Of a stretch of DNA of 64,000 nucleotides, positions 8,025 through 17,325 are shown piece by piece (the first letter of the stretch is position 1; each line of letters opens with the position of its first letter). Both the position numbers and the translations under genes were made by a program. The stretch lies in NCBI RefSeq assembly GCF_030499575.1, contig NZ_JASTLC010000001.1, forward strand, positions 3,868,001 to 3,932,000, written 5' to 3'. This DNA comes from Streptomyces sp. DG2A-72 (GTDB lineage: Bacteria > Actinomycetota > Actinomycetes > Streptomycetales > Streptomycetaceae). The notes beneath the pieces are model-generated. The model was not told the origin of the DNA. It made no database searches and saw nothing but the letters and a program-made list of their open reading frames with translations.

Positions 8025-8856
8025 CTACCGTCCCTCTCCCGTTCTCCTCCCGGCGAAGCAGCCACAGCGTGAACGCCAGCGTGGAGAGGTCCGTGTTGAG
8101 TGGGCGCGGCAGTTCGTCCCGCTCGCTCCAGTACAGGACCATCCCTGTCGCGCCGTCGATCACGAGGCTGGTGTCGGTGGTGAGGTGGCCGAGGCGTATC
8201 AGGTGGTCGGAGCCGGGTGGGAGGGCGAGGTTGCCGTCCCGCTCGTCCGTTGCGTACTCGGCGAGGGTCCGTGGTGGGACGTCCGTGTCCAGTGTGAACC
8301 GGGCGGCCTCTTCCGGCAGGCCCACGTCGCGCAGGAAGCGGCGGGTGGGTTCGTGGGTGAGGGTCGCGGGGAAGTCGACGTCCTCGAAGCGGACGATCGC
8401 TGCGGTGCCGAACTCCTCGTCCAGCAGCCGCGGCGGCAGGTCGAGGGCGAGGCCGCTGCCGGGCTCGGCGATCCAGGCGAGTGGGCGGATCAGTGCGCCC
8501 ATGCTGCGGAACGCCGGCATCGCAGCGCCCGTCCCCTCCTCCCAGACGGCCAGCAGCCGACGGGAGGCCTCCGCCACCGCGCCCGGCCCGAAGCGTCCCG
8601 CGTAGGCCGCGAACTCGTGGCGCAGTCGGGCCAGTTCATCGGCCGCCGACGCGAACCGCACCAGCGTGCGCAGCCGGCCCTCCTGGCGCAGCTCGGCGAG
8701 CGACAGCAGCTCATCGCCGCCCGGCTGCCGCAGGCACAGCGCCGGCTCCGCTTCACGCCAGACCCCATGGCCCGGCGGCGCATCCACCCCGAACGGTTCC
8801 GGCCCGCCCTCGGTCAGGCCGGTCACCGCGATACAAGTCCCGCTGGTCGTGCTCAT
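7996..8856 (-). CDS. SUKH-4-like immunity-family protein, 3' end antisense to tRNA-Cys
   Basis: 286 residues with no signal peptide or membrane segment. The middle and end ('ARFTLDTDVPPRTLAEYATDERDGNLALPPGSDHLIRLGHLTTDTSLVIDGATGMVLYWS') look like the SUKH-4 group, proteins that neutralise polymorphic toxins or are standalone house-keepers in Streptomyces. The last residues (VAGIEPA) are encoded by the antisense strand of the tRNA T arm, so the reading frame overlaps the tRNA by 29 bases; the true end may have been replaced when sequence next to the tRNA recombined. No partner toxin is nearby. Family call moderate. Confidence 0.68.
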   Translation of the reverse strand: MSTTSGTCIAVTGLTEGGPEPFGVDAPPGHGVWREAEPALCLRQPGGDELLSLAELRQEGRLRTLVRFASAADELARLRHEFAAYAGRFGPGAVAEASRRLLAVWEEGTGAAMPAFRSMGALIRPLAWIAEPGSGLALDLPPRLLDEEFGTAAIVRFEDVDFPATLTHEPTRRFLRDVGLPEEAARFTLDTDVPPRTLAEYATDERDGNLALPPGSDHLIRLGHLTTDTSLVIDGATGMVLYWSERDELPRPLNTDLSTLAFTLWLLRREENGRGTVEAVAGIEPA

Positions 8857-9033
8857 GGAATCCCCCGTGCATGAATGGTCGCTCAGTCCCCGAGCGGGGC
8901 GCGGTTCGGCACCACGGCCGTCGTACGAGCGCGCTCACAGCCCCGCCGTCCCCACGTCCAGAACACTACGCCGCACCACTGACAACGGCCCGCAGCCCGG
9001 CAACGCCAAGGCTGTTGCGTCGCACACAGCCGG

Positions 9034-9162
9034 TCACGCGAAGTAGATACCGCCGAGCACGACCACTACCGCCGCGAACACGAACACCAGCGCCCAGACC
9101 AGCAATTTCCCTACGCTGGGCGGTGGTTCGTACCGCGGCGGACCGGGGTCGGGGGCGGTCAC
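9034..9162 (-). CDS. Small membrane protein (42 aa) coupled to the xanthine dehydrogenase operon
   Basis: GTG at 9162 overlaps the stop of the molybdopterin subunit gene (GTGA), exactly the coupling used elsewhere in this operon. The product has a Pro-rich cytosolic start (VTAPDPGPPRYEPPPS) and one clear transmembrane helix (about residues 19-41, 'KLLVWALVFVFAAVVVVLGG'). Too small for family assignment. It could tether or modulate the dehydrogenase at the membrane; that is inference from coupling only. Confidence 0.7.
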   Translation of the reverse strand: MTAPDPGPPRYEPPPSVGKLLVWALVFVFAAVVVVLGGIYFA

Positions 9163-11468
9163 TGGCCGGTCACCACCGCAGCCTGCGGGCGGATCGGGAG
9201 GCGGTTGACGGGGCGGCCCGTCGCGGCGCGGACCGCGGAGGCGATGGCCGCCGGGGACGTCACCACCGGTACCGCGCTGGCGGCCTTCGCGCCGAAGGGG
9301 GCGACCACGTCGCGCTCCTCGACCAGTTTCACGATGCGGATGTCCGGCGCGTCCAACGCCGTGGGCAAGGCATAGCCCGTGAGGTCGGGGTGGCGGATCA
9401 GCCCGCGTGCCGTGCGCAGGTTCTCCGTCAGCGCGACGCCCACGCCCTGTGTGACACCGGCCTCGATACGTGCCGTCAGCTGGGCGGGGTTCAGCACACG
9501 CCCCACGTCCTGGGCGACGGCCAGTTCGACGACCCGTACCGAGCCGAGTTCGATGTCGACGTCCACGACCGCGCGGATCGCGCAGAAGGCGAGACCCACG
9601 AAGGCGTCGCCCTGTCCGGCTTCGTTCAGGGGTTCCGTCGGGTGCGGGCGGCACTGGGCGGTGGCCCACAGTTCCTTGCCGTCCATCGCCTCGGTGACGG
9701 TGGTCGACAGGACTCCGTCGTACGACGTGATCTTGCCGTCGGTGATCTGCAGCAGCTCCGTGGACATGCCGAACTTGTGCGCCAGGGGCTGGAGCAGCTG
9801 CGTGCGGACCATCTTCGCCGCGCGCTCCACCGCGCCGCCGGACACCCAGGTGTGACGGCCCCGGCAGCCCGCGCCCGCCGGTGGCTGGTCGGTGTCGACC
9901 GGGGCGACGTGCACCTCGTCGATGCCGAGTGTCTCCTGGACGATCTGCCGGGCGAGGGTGGTGAAGCCCTGGCCGGTCTCGACGGCCGCGCACAGGACGG
10001 TGGCGACTCCGTCATGGACCTTGACGGTCGCCGTCGAGACCTCGTCCGCGCCCTCCGCGCCGAGCATGTGGACCATGCCGAGGCCGTAGCCGACTCCCCG
10101 GCGCACCGCGCCCGGTTCGCCCGCGCCCTCGGGGCCGCCGGGCAGCAGCCAGTCCTCCTCGGGCGTGTCCTTGGGGAGCGCCGGAAGGGGGAAGTCCCGT
10201 ACGGCCTGCAACAACTCCGCCACCGGTGCGGGGCATGTCACCGTCTGGCCGGTCGGCAGGACGTCGCCCGTGGCGAGCGCGTTGCGCAGGCGCAGCTCCG
10301 CCGGGTCGACGCCGAGCTTCTTCGCCAGCTTGTCCATCTGGGCTTCGTAGGCGGCGGCGACCTGCATGGCGCCCTCTCCGCGTACGTGGCCGGAGGGGGG
10401 GTTGTTGGTGCGTACGGCCCAGCCCTCGATGAACGCGTTCGGGACGACGTACGGGCCGCAGGCGAAGGACACCGCGGCGGCCAGCGCCTCCGAGGAGGTG
10501 TCCGCGTAGGCGCCCGCGTCAAGGAGGACCTGTGCCTCGACCTTGACCAACTTGCCCTCCGCGTCCGCGTGGTGGCGGTACCGCAGCAGGGTCGGGTGGC
10601 GGTGGGTGTGGCCCAGGAAGGACTCTTCGCGCGTGGCGGTCAGTTTGACCGGGCAGCCGGTCTTCAACGCCAGCAGGCCCAGCGGGAGTTGGAAGCCCTG
10701 GTCCTCGCGGTCGGCGGTCGCGCCGGGCACACCGGTGACGACGACCTTCACGCGGTCGGGCTCCAGGCCGTAGCAGGCGGCGGCCGTGTCGCGGTCGCTG
10801 TGCGGGTCCGTGGACGCCAGATACAGCTCGACGCCGCCGTCCGGACGCGGCACCGCGAGACCCGCCTCGGCTCCTATGGGCGCCGGGTCCTGGCGGCCGA
10901 TGCGGTACTGGCCCTCGACGACGATGTCGCCGGCCGCGTCCGGGTCGCCGTGGCGCAGCGGGATGTGGCGGATCAGGTTGCCGTCGGGGTGCAGCGCCTC
11001 GGCCTCGAAGGCCTGTTCCGGGTCGGTCACCGGGTCGAGTACTTCGTACTCGACGATGACGGCCGCCGCGGCCATCCGCGCGGTGTCGGGGTGGTCGGCG
11101 GCGACGGCGGCGATGGGTTCGCCGTGGTGGCGTACGACCTCGGAGGCGAACACCGGGCGGTCGGCGCTGCCCCGGCCGTACCGGGGGGCGCCGGGCACGT
11201 CCTCGTGGGTGACGACGGCGCGGACGCCGGGCATCTCGCGCGCGTGGGACGTGTCGATCGACACAATGCGCGCGTGCGGGTGCGGTGAGCGCAGGACGGC
11301 CGCCCAGAGCAGGCCCTCGGCCCACAGGTCGGCCGCGTACGGGAACGTGCCCTCGGTCTTGGCGCCCGCGTCGGCGGGGTGCAAGGACACGCCGAGGCCG
11401 TGCGGGATCTCCTCGGGGGCGGGGGCTGCCTCCGCGGCCGTGGTCGCGGTGGCGGCTTCGTTGCTCAC
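9159..11468 (-). CDS. Xanthine dehydrogenase/aldehyde oxidase family, molybdopterin-binding subunit
   Basis: 769 residues. The N-terminal hammerhead domain ('LWAEGLLWAAVLRSPHPHARI... VRAVVTHEDVPG') is followed by the two Mo-pterin-binding domains with 'QDPAPIGAEAGLA', 'GHVRGEGAMQVAAAYEAQMD', 'AVETGQGFTTLARQIV' and 'DVDIELGSVRVVELAVAQDVGRVLNPAQL'. Members hydroxylate purines or aldehydes in the cytosol. GTG start at 11468 overlaps the stop of the 2Fe-2S gene (GTGA). Order FAD - 2Fe-2S - Mo - small membrane protein with overlaps at every junction implies a fixed-ratio complex. Purine catabolism is likely; substrate not proven by the sequence. Confidence 0.9.
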   Translation of the reverse strand: MSNEAATATTAAEAAPAPEEIPHGLGVSLHPADAGAKTEGTFPYAADLWAEGLLWAAVLRSPHPHARIVSIDTSHAREMPGVRAVVTHEDVPGAPRYGRGSADRPVFASEVVRHHGEPIAAVAADHPDTARMAAAAVIVEYEVLDPVTDPEQAFEAEALHPDGNLIRHIPLRHGDPDAAGDIVVEGQYRIGRQDPAPIGAEAGLAVPRPDGGVELYLASTDPHSDRDTAAACYGLEPDRVKVVVTGVPGATADREDQGFQLPLGLLALKTGCPVKLTATREESFLGHTHRHPTLLRYRHHADAEGKLVKVEAQVLLDAGAYADTSSEALAAAVSFACGPYVVPNAFIEGWAVRTNNPPSGHVRGEGAMQVAAAYEAQMDKLAKKLGVDPAELRLRNALATGDVLPTGQTVTCPAPVAELLQAVRDFPLPALPKDTPEEDWLLPGGPEGAGEPGAVRRGVGYGLGMVHMLGAEGADEVSTATVKVHDGVATVLCAAVETGQGFTTLARQIVQETLGIDEVHVAPVDTDQPPAGAGCRGRHTWVSGGAVERAAKMVRTQLLQPLAHKFGMSTELLQITDGKITSYDGVLSTTVTEAMDGKELWATAQCRPHPTEPLNEAGQGDAFVGLAFCAIRAVVDVDIELGSVRVVELAVAQDVGRVLNPAQLTARIEAGVTQGVGVALTENLRTARGLIRHPDLTGYALPTALDAPDIRIVKLVEERDVVAPFGAKAASAVPVVTSPAAIASAVRAATGRPVNRLPIRPQAAVVTGQ

Positions 11469-13339
11469 GCCGGGCCTCCGTCCTGTCCGTACGCCTGGTC
11501 GTGCGGCTCGAACGCCGACGGGTTGACGCCGCCGGCTCCCGGGCCCGCCTGGTGCGGGATACGTGCCTCGTCCGCGTCCGTCTCAGCGTCGGCCGCGCGG
11601 TGCGACTCGCGTTCGCCGACGACCTCCTTGACGGCGTCCAGGACGCCGCGGTAGCCGGAGCAGCGGCACAGGTTGCCGCACAGCGCCTGGCGGGCCTCGA
11701 GTTCGGTCGGCGCCGGGTTGCCCTCCAGCAGGTCGTGCACGGTCATCGCCATGCCCGGCACGCAGAAGCCGCACTGCACCGCGCCGCACCGGGCGAGCGC
11801 CCGTTGCACGTCGGAGGGGTGTCCGTCCTCCGCGAGGCCCTCGACCGTACGGACCTCGCTGCCGGCCGCGGTGACTCCGGGCACCAGGCAGGAGGCGACG
11901 AGCCGGCCGTCGACCTGGACGTTGCACGCGCCGCACTCGCCCTGCGAGCAGCCGTCCTTGGCGCCGGCGAGGCCGAGCCGTTCGCGCAGTACGTAGAGCA
12001 GCGATTCGCCGATCCAGGCGTCGGTGACGGGCCGGTCGACGCCGTTGACGCGCAGCACGTACGAGGCGAGCGGGTGTTCGTCGCCGGGCGGCGTGGGCGC
12101 CTCGTCCGGGGTCTCGGACCCGGGGGACTCCGCACCGGCCTCCGTGTCGGCACGCGACTGCGGTTCCGGCCCTCGCTCCGGCTCCGCGGAACGCTCCACG
12201 GCCCCCTCAGCGGCCTCTCCGGCCCCCTGGGCGCCCTCGGACACCTCGGCTGCCTCACGGGCCCTCTGAGCGGGCTGTGGGGCGGCTACGGCGGTCTCGA
12301 GCGCGTTCGTCTCGTGCGCGTTCGGTGAGTCCGCTACGGCGGTTCCGTCCGCGGGCTGTTGGGCGTGGGCTCCGTCGGATGCCGGACGGACCGGTGCCTC
12401 GCCATGCTGCGGGGCGTGGGCCTGCGCGTGCTGCGCGGCGGCCTCTCCGTGAGCGTCCGCGTGCGGCTGGGCGGGCGCCCCCGGGTGCTGCGGCGGGCGG
12501 TCCTCCGAGTGCTGCGAGGTGTGGACTTCCGGGTGCTGCGAGGCGTGGACTTCCGGGTGCTGCTGGGGGCGAGCGTCCGGGTGCGGCTGTGCTGCGCGCT
12601 CTCCGGGCCCCTCCGCGTGCGGCCGGGCGGGAGCGCCCCCGTGCTGCTGCGCCGGAGTCCCCGGGTGTGGCCTCGTGTACGCCTGCGCGGACACCTCGCC
12701 GTGTGTCTGGCCGGGTGCGTCCACCGCGGCGTCGGCGGGAGCCGCGGTGTTCGCCGCATCCTGCGCCCACGGCTGCCCGGCGGCCTCCGTCGCCCAGGGA
12801 GCGGGCGCGCCGCCGGGGAGTGTGGCCGGCGGTGTGCCGCCGCCCCACTGCTCGACCAGGGACGATGAGGTGAACTCGCCCGATTCGTCCGGAAGATCCC
12901 CTCCGGCGACGGGGATCGACCACTGCCCGGTCACATCGTGGCCCGGCGCCGCTGCCGTGTGCTCCGCCGCCGATCCCGCCGATCCCTCGACGGTCTCGAA
13001 GTTCCACTGCCCGGTCGCCCCCGGGTTGTACGTGAACCGGTCGTTCCCGGTGTCCTGGGGCACCGCGTTCGGGTCGGGCCACTGCACCGCTTCGGCGGGC
13101 GCCGGCCAGCCGCCGGTGGCGGAGGGGTCGGCCCCGGCGGGGTTGACCGTTATCTGCGGAGGCACATAGCCGTGGCCGGGCGCCGCCAGCGGGCTGTCGG
13201 CGGAGGCCAGGAGGGCGTCGATGCCCCCTTCGGGCAGTTTCACGAAGGCGGTGGCGCCGTCGTCGTAGTCGCCCTGGGGCAGCGGGTCCCAGCGGCTGCC
13301 GCCCTGGGGCGTGCCCTCTCCGTGCTGGTCGTCGGTCAC
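11465..13339 (-). CDS. 2Fe-2S subunit of xanthine dehydrogenase with giant disordered N-terminal extension
   Basis: 624 residues from GTG 13339, which overlaps the FAD subunit stop (GTGA). Residues ~425-595 are a normal two-cluster subunit: plant-type ferredoxin cysteines in 'GCSQGECGACNVQVDGRLVASC' order and the helical domain 'CGAVQCGFCVPG ... CGNLCRCSGY'. Residues 1-~420 are low complexity, rich in Ala, Pro, Gln, Glu and His, with three TG(Q/G)W motifs (74-78, 108-112, 136-140) and His-rich repeats (QHPEVHASQHPEVHTSQHSE). Typical family members are only ~160-200 residues. The frame stays open with strong third-position GC throughout, so the extension looks coding rather than an artefact. 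Function of the extension unknown. Confidence 0.85.
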   Translation of the reverse strand: MTDDQHGEGTPQGGSRWDPLPQGDYDDGATAFVKLPEGGIDALLASADSPLAAPGHGYVPPQITVNPAGADPSATGGWPAPAEAVQWPDPNAVPQDTGNDRFTYNPGATGQWNFETVEGSAGSAAEHTAAAPGHDVTGQWSIPVAGGDLPDESGEFTSSSLVEQWGGGTPPATLPGGAPAPWATEAAGQPWAQDAANTAAPADAAVDAPGQTHGEVSAQAYTRPHPGTPAQQHGGAPARPHAEGPGERAAQPHPDARPQQHPEVHASQHPEVHTSQHSEDRPPQHPGAPAQPHADAHGEAAAQHAQAHAPQHGEAPVRPASDGAHAQQPADGTAVADSPNAHETNALETAVAAPQPAQRAREAAEVSEGAQGAGEAAEGAVERSAEPERGPEPQSRADTEAGAESPGSETPDEAPTPPGDEHPLASYVLRVNGVDRPVTDAWIGESLLYVLRERLGLAGAKDGCSQGECGACNVQVDGRLVASCLVPGVTAAGSEVRTVEGLAEDGHPSDVQRALARCGAVQCGFCVPGMAMTVHDLLEGNPAPTELEARQALCGNLCRCSGYRGVLDAVKEVVGERESHRAADAETDADEARIPHQAGPGAGGVNPSAFEPHDQAYGQDGGPA

Positions 13340-14256
13340 GACAGCGCCCTCCCCAGTGCTCGTCGGGCCAGCGCGGCGACGGTGCGCCGCAGGTGCAGTA
13401 CGGCGGGCGGAAGCTGTTGTACGGAGCCGTCCTCGGCCGGGACCGGATCGGGGATGCAGGCCGCGGCGACGTACTCCCCGAAGGCGGCCAGCGCCTCGGG
13501 GACGATCGCGCGGCTGTTGTCCCAGTCGATCAGCCCGGCGACCCACTGCTCGGCGTCCAGGGGCCTGAGCGGCATCGGCGCTATGGCACCGACGGCGCAC
13601 CGCACTCCGCGCCGGGCGGGGTCGAGGACCAGCGCGACCGACGCGACCGCGCGGCCGGGACCGGTGCGGCCGGTGGCCTTGAGGAAGACCTGCGGGGCGT
13701 GCAGCAGCGGCACGCGCACGTACCCGATGAGTTCGCCGCCGCGCAGCATCTCCACGCCGGCCAGCAGGTGCGACACCGGAATCTCCCGGCGGGCTCCGCC
13801 CGGACCCGCGATGATCACCGTCGCCTCCAGGGCGGCCAGTACGGGCAGCGCGTCCCCGGTGGGGGCGGCCGTGGCGATGTTGCCGCCCAGGGTGCCCGCG
13901 TTGCGGATCTGCGGCGGGCCCGCCGCGCGCGCCGCCGCAGCGAGCGCCGGGATCAGGGCGGCGAAGTCGGGACGGCCCATGCGCGCGTGCGTGAGACCCG
14001 CGCCGAGCAGTGCGTGCCCGTCCTGGTACTGCCAGCCGCGGATCTCGCTGATCTTGCCGAGGCCGACCAGTGCGGCGGGCCTGAGCTGCCCGGAGTTGAC
14101 GGCGGCCATGAGGTCGGTGCCGCCGGCCACGGGAACGGCGGCGGGCATGGCCGTGAGGGCCGCCACCGCCTCGTCCAGCGTCGTAGGCAGCGTGACGGCC
14201 TGCGCCGCCTGCGGTGCGCTCGTGGTCAAACCGGCTGCCCCTTCCCGCTGCCCCAC
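13336..14256 (-). CDS. Xanthine dehydrogenase family, FAD-binding subunit
   Basis: 306 residues. FAD-binding signatures of the PCMH-type subunit are clear: 'AVPVAGGTDLMAAVNSG' near residue 40 and 'IRNAGTLGGNIATAAPTGDALPVLAALEA' near 120-145; the C terminus is the CO-dehydrogenase flavoprotein C domain. It passes electrons from the Fe-S clusters to NAD+ or another acceptor. GTG 14256 follows AGGTGGGACCAG. First gene of the operon; its promoter should lie in 14260-14480. Confidence 0.88.
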   Translation of the reverse strand: MGQREGAAGLTTSAPQAAQAVTLPTTLDEAVAALTAMPAAVPVAGGTDLMAAVNSGQLRPAALVGLGKISEIRGWQYQDGHALLGAGLTHARMGRPDFAALIPALAAAARAAGPPQIRNAGTLGGNIATAAPTGDALPVLAALEATVIIAGPGGARREIPVSHLLAGVEMLRGGELIGYVRVPLLHAPQVFLKATGRTGPGRAVASVALVLDPARRGVRCAVGAIAPMPLRPLDAEQWVAGLIDWDNSRAIVPEALAAFGEYVAAACIPDPVPAEDGSVQQLPPAVLHLRRTVAALARRALGRALS

Positions 14257-14489
14257 CTGGTCCCACCTGTGTTGCCGTACGGTACGTGCTGACAGGGCGG
14301 ACGTGGCAACTCTGGCACATCTTCGCAGGGCCCGAACGCGGGGGTCCGCTAGGAGGCATTCGCCCCCCTCACCAGCGAGATGGTCCGTTTTCGCACGACA
14401 TCAACCGTGCGCGCGAATTGCCACTCTTCGGTGACACTTAGGGGCTTTTTCCATGACCTGTTCCCATGCGTGTTCCCATACCTGATCCC

Positions 14490-16106
14490 TTACCTGTTCG
14501 GCGGCGCCCCCTCGATGGGACGGCCCAGCACACCCGGCCGCTGCTGCCACGGCAACGGCCCTGTAGGCGGCCGGTAGGCGACTCCCAGGGCGTCAAGTCG
14601 CCGGTAGTGGACGGCCATCCGCCGCTCGAAATCGGCGAAGTCCCGTTCCGCGGGGGCGGGCAGGCCGAGGCTCCACGCCACCTCGGCGAAGGCCGCCAGC
14701 CTGGGGAACGTCTGGTAGTCCACGCGCGCGTGGTCCTCCATCGCCTCGGTCCACACGTTGGCCTGCGTCCCGATGACGCGCCGGGCCTGTTCCGGCGTCA
14801 GCTCGGGTGGAACGGGTTCGAACCGGTAGACGTCCTCCAGGGTGCGGACGTAGCCGATGGGGACCGGCTCGTCCGCGCCCGCGTCCTGGCGGTGGTCCAA
14901 GTACACCTGCTGTTCAGGGCACATGACGACGTCGTGACCGGCCCGGGCGGCGGCGATTCCGCCCGCGTACCCGCGCCACGAGGACACCGCGGCGCCCGGC
15001 GCCAGACCGCCCTCCAGGATCTCGTCCCAGCCGATGAGCCTGCGCCCGCGCGCGGAGAGCCACCGGTCGAAGTGGCCGATGAACCACGACTGCAGTCCGT
15101 CCTCGTCCGCGAGCCCGAGTTCCTTGATGCGGGCCTGCGCGGTCGGCGACTGCTTCCACTGGTCCTTCAGGCATTCGTCGCCGCCGACGTGAATGAACTC
15201 CGAGGGGAACAGTTCCAGGACTTCCTCGAAGACCCCCTCGTAGAAGCGCAGGGTGTTGTCAGTGGGTGCGAGTACGTTCGGATTGATCCCCCAGGTGTCC
15301 CACACGGAGAGCGCGGAGGTGTCGATGACGTCGGTGTTGCCGAGTTCCGGGTACGCGGCGATGGCGGCCTGCGAGTGTCCCGGTACGTCGATTTCGGGGA
15401 CGACGGTGATATGCCGCTCGGCGGCGTACGCGACGATCTCCCGGATGTCGTCCTGGGTGTAGAAGCCCCCGTGCGGCTTCTCCTCCCACAGCGGCGAGGC
15501 ACGGTGGCCGAATTTCGTGCGGGCCCGCCAGGAGCCGACCTCCGTCAGCCGGGGGTACTTCCTGATCTCGATGCGCCAGCCCTGGTCGTCCGTCAGATGG
15601 AAGTGGAAGACGTTGAGTTTGTGGGCGGCCATCAGGTCCAGGTAGCGCAGGACACCGTCCTTGGGCATGAAGTGCCGGGCCACGTCGAGCATGAGGCCGC
15701 GCCAGCGGAATCGGGGGGAGTCCCGGATCTCCGTCAGGGGCAGCCGCCACGTACGGCCGGGAAGGGGTGCTCTCCGGAAGGCGTCGGGGCCGAGAAGCTG
15801 GCGCAGCGTCTGGGCGCCCCAGAAGACACCGGCGGGCGAGCCGCCCTGGATGTGGACGCCATGGGGGGCGATGACGAGGCGGTAGGCCTCGGCGTCGAGG
15901 CCGGGCCGGACGGACAGATGGAGGACGTCGTACTCGTCCCCCTTCTTGGGCGGCAGCGCGAGCCCGGTCGCCGCGCCGAGCGTCGCGCGCAGCCATTGCG
16001 CGGTGTCCTCGGTGCCCGGCCCGGCCTCGATCCCGAAGCCGTCGCCGAGTTCGAAGAAGCGCTCGGTCCGCTCCATCTGGTGAGGTACCGGAATCAGTTC
16101 AGTCAC
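14490..16106 (-). CDS. Beta-N-acetylhexosaminidase (GH20), cytoplasmic
   Basis: 538 residues. A GH20b-like N-terminal domain precedes the catalytic barrel with 'RFRWRGLMLDVARHFM', 'KLNVFHFHLTDDQGWRIEI' and the catalytic Asp-Glu pair in HVGGDE. It releases terminal GlcNAc/GalNAc from chito-oligosaccharides or glycans. There is no signal peptide, so it should act on imported oligosaccharides. It starts (GTG 16106) one base after the stop of an ABC sugar permease remnant, so it was once the last gene of an uptake operon; that transporter is now broken, which may leave the enzyme dependent on other importers. Confidence 0.92.
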   Translation of the reverse strand: MTELIPVPHQMERTERFFELGDGFGIEAGPGTEDTAQWLRATLGAATGLALPPKKGDEYDVLHLSVRPGLDAEAYRLVIAPHGVHIQGGSPAGVFWGAQTLRQLLGPDAFRRAPLPGRTWRLPLTEIRDSPRFRWRGLMLDVARHFMPKDGVLRYLDLMAAHKLNVFHFHLTDDQGWRIEIRKYPRLTEVGSWRARTKFGHRASPLWEEKPHGGFYTQDDIREIVAYAAERHITVVPEIDVPGHSQAAIAAYPELGNTDVIDTSALSVWDTWGINPNVLAPTDNTLRFYEGVFEEVLELFPSEFIHVGGDECLKDQWKQSPTAQARIKELGLADEDGLQSWFIGHFDRWLSARGRRLIGWDEILEGGLAPGAAVSSWRGYAGGIAAARAGHDVVMCPEQQVYLDHRQDAGADEPVPIGYVRTLEDVYRFEPVPPELTPEQARRVIGTQANVWTEAMEDHARVDYQTFPRLAAFAEVAWSLGLPAPAERDFADFERRMAVHYRRLDALGVAYRPPTGPLPWQQRPGVLGRPIEGAPPNR

Positions 16107-16107
16107 G

Positions 16108-17249
16108 TCAGTCCTTTACCGCTCCGCCCAGCCCCGACACCAGCCGTCGCTGCACGAGCACGAAGAAGATCAGCACCGGAGTCGTCATCACCGTGGACGC
16201 CGCCATCACACCACCCCGGTCCGGCTCGTCCGGCTTGTAGAAGACCAGCAGGGCCATCGGCAGGGTCGGCTGGGAGGTGTCGCTGATGATGAAGGACTTG
16301 GCGAACAGGAAGTCGTTCCAGGCCGAGATGAAGGAAAACACGCTGGTGGCCACCAACCCCGGGAAGACCAGCGGGAAAAGGATCTGCCACAGGAATCACG
16401 TCCGGCTCGCCCCGTCGATGTACGCGGCCTCCTCCAGCGCCTCCGGAACGGCTTTCACGAACCCCCGCAGCATCCAGATCGCGAAGGGCAGCGAGAAGGC
16501 GATGTGCGGCAGGAACAGCGGGATCGTCAGCGCCTCCACGGGCACCATCTGGGCCACCAGAAACATGATCAGCAGGGTGGTCCGGAAACGGAAGCGGAAT
16601 CGTGTCACCGCGGTGGCGGCGAGAAACGCGATGAGCGCCGGGGCGACCACGACCGTGCAGGCCACCACAAGGCTGTTGACGAAGTAGCGGCCGAATTCCT
16701 GCTGCCCGAAGACTCGCCGGAAGGAATCCAGCGAGGGCGCCGGCGTCCACGGCCGCGGCTCGGTCGACTCGATCTCTCCGGCCGGTTTGAAGGCGCTGAG
16801 CACCAACCAGTGCAGCTCCTCCCCCTGTCTGCGCAACAACCCCAAGTACACGAGCGTGACCGCCAGCAGGATCAGCAGCATCACCACGCCGATCGCCGAG
16901 CCGAGGCTGTACTGCGAGGACGCAAAGGCCTTTTGATACGCGTACAGCGTTCAGCACGAGGTTCTGGCCTGCGATGCCGCCACCGTTCGTCATCACGTAG
17001 ATCTGGGTGAAGACCTTGAAGTCCCAGATCACCGATGACGTCGGGAGCGGACTTGGGGTCGTTGAAGGCGGCCTTGACACGCTGGGCGCGGGTTTCGATC
17101 GGGATGTACTCGACCTCGACCTTCGCACCCTCATGCTCCTTCTCGAAGGCGTTGACGACGGAGTCGACGACCTTCTCCTTCGGCTGGTTGCCGACCTCCC
17201 GGAAGAGCCAGACCCGCAGCATACGCAATGAAGGTTTCGCTCTACGCAA
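16108..17249 (-). pseudogene. Decayed sugar ABC transporter (binding protein and two permeases fused by deletions)
   Basis: Reading from 17249: a piece of a family-1 sugar-binding protein (REVGNQPKEKVVDSVVNAFE ... KSAPDVI) without signal peptide; at about 17035 it jumps into the C-terminal part of a first permease (WDFKVFTQIYVMTNGGGIAG), which shifts frame near 16950 (an extra base in AACGCTGTACGCG compared with the expected N-V-Y-A-Y reading), continues to 'YLGLLRRQGEEL', then fuses into the second permease ('WLVLSAFKPAGEIES'). That permease has an in-frame TGA at 16398-16396 in its EAA loop (EEAAYIDGASRT*FLWQIL) and resumes to the normal end. Two deletions, one frameshift and one nonsense codon make it non-functional. 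Confidence 0.85.
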
Positions 17250-17264
17250 CGCATAGACAGCACA

Positions 17265-17302
17265 AAGGCCCCCAGGGCACGCAAAACGTGCTGGGGGCCT
17301 TA
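17265..17302. terminator. Stem-loop terminator
   Basis: AAGGCCCCCAG(GG)CACG and CGTGCTGGGGGCCTT pair around CAAAA with a two-base bulge. It lies between the transporter remnant and the DUF3039 gene end and would stop transcription of the latter on the minus strand. Confidence 0.75.
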
Positions 17303-17325
17303 CTTACCTACGACTGGCCGGAGAG

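Noticed and set aside
11583..12873. Long antisense and alternate-frame reading frames across the xanthine dehydrogenase genes
   Set aside because: Low-complexity Arg/Pro/Ala products, typical shadows of high-GC genes; the annotated frames carry the conserved motifs.
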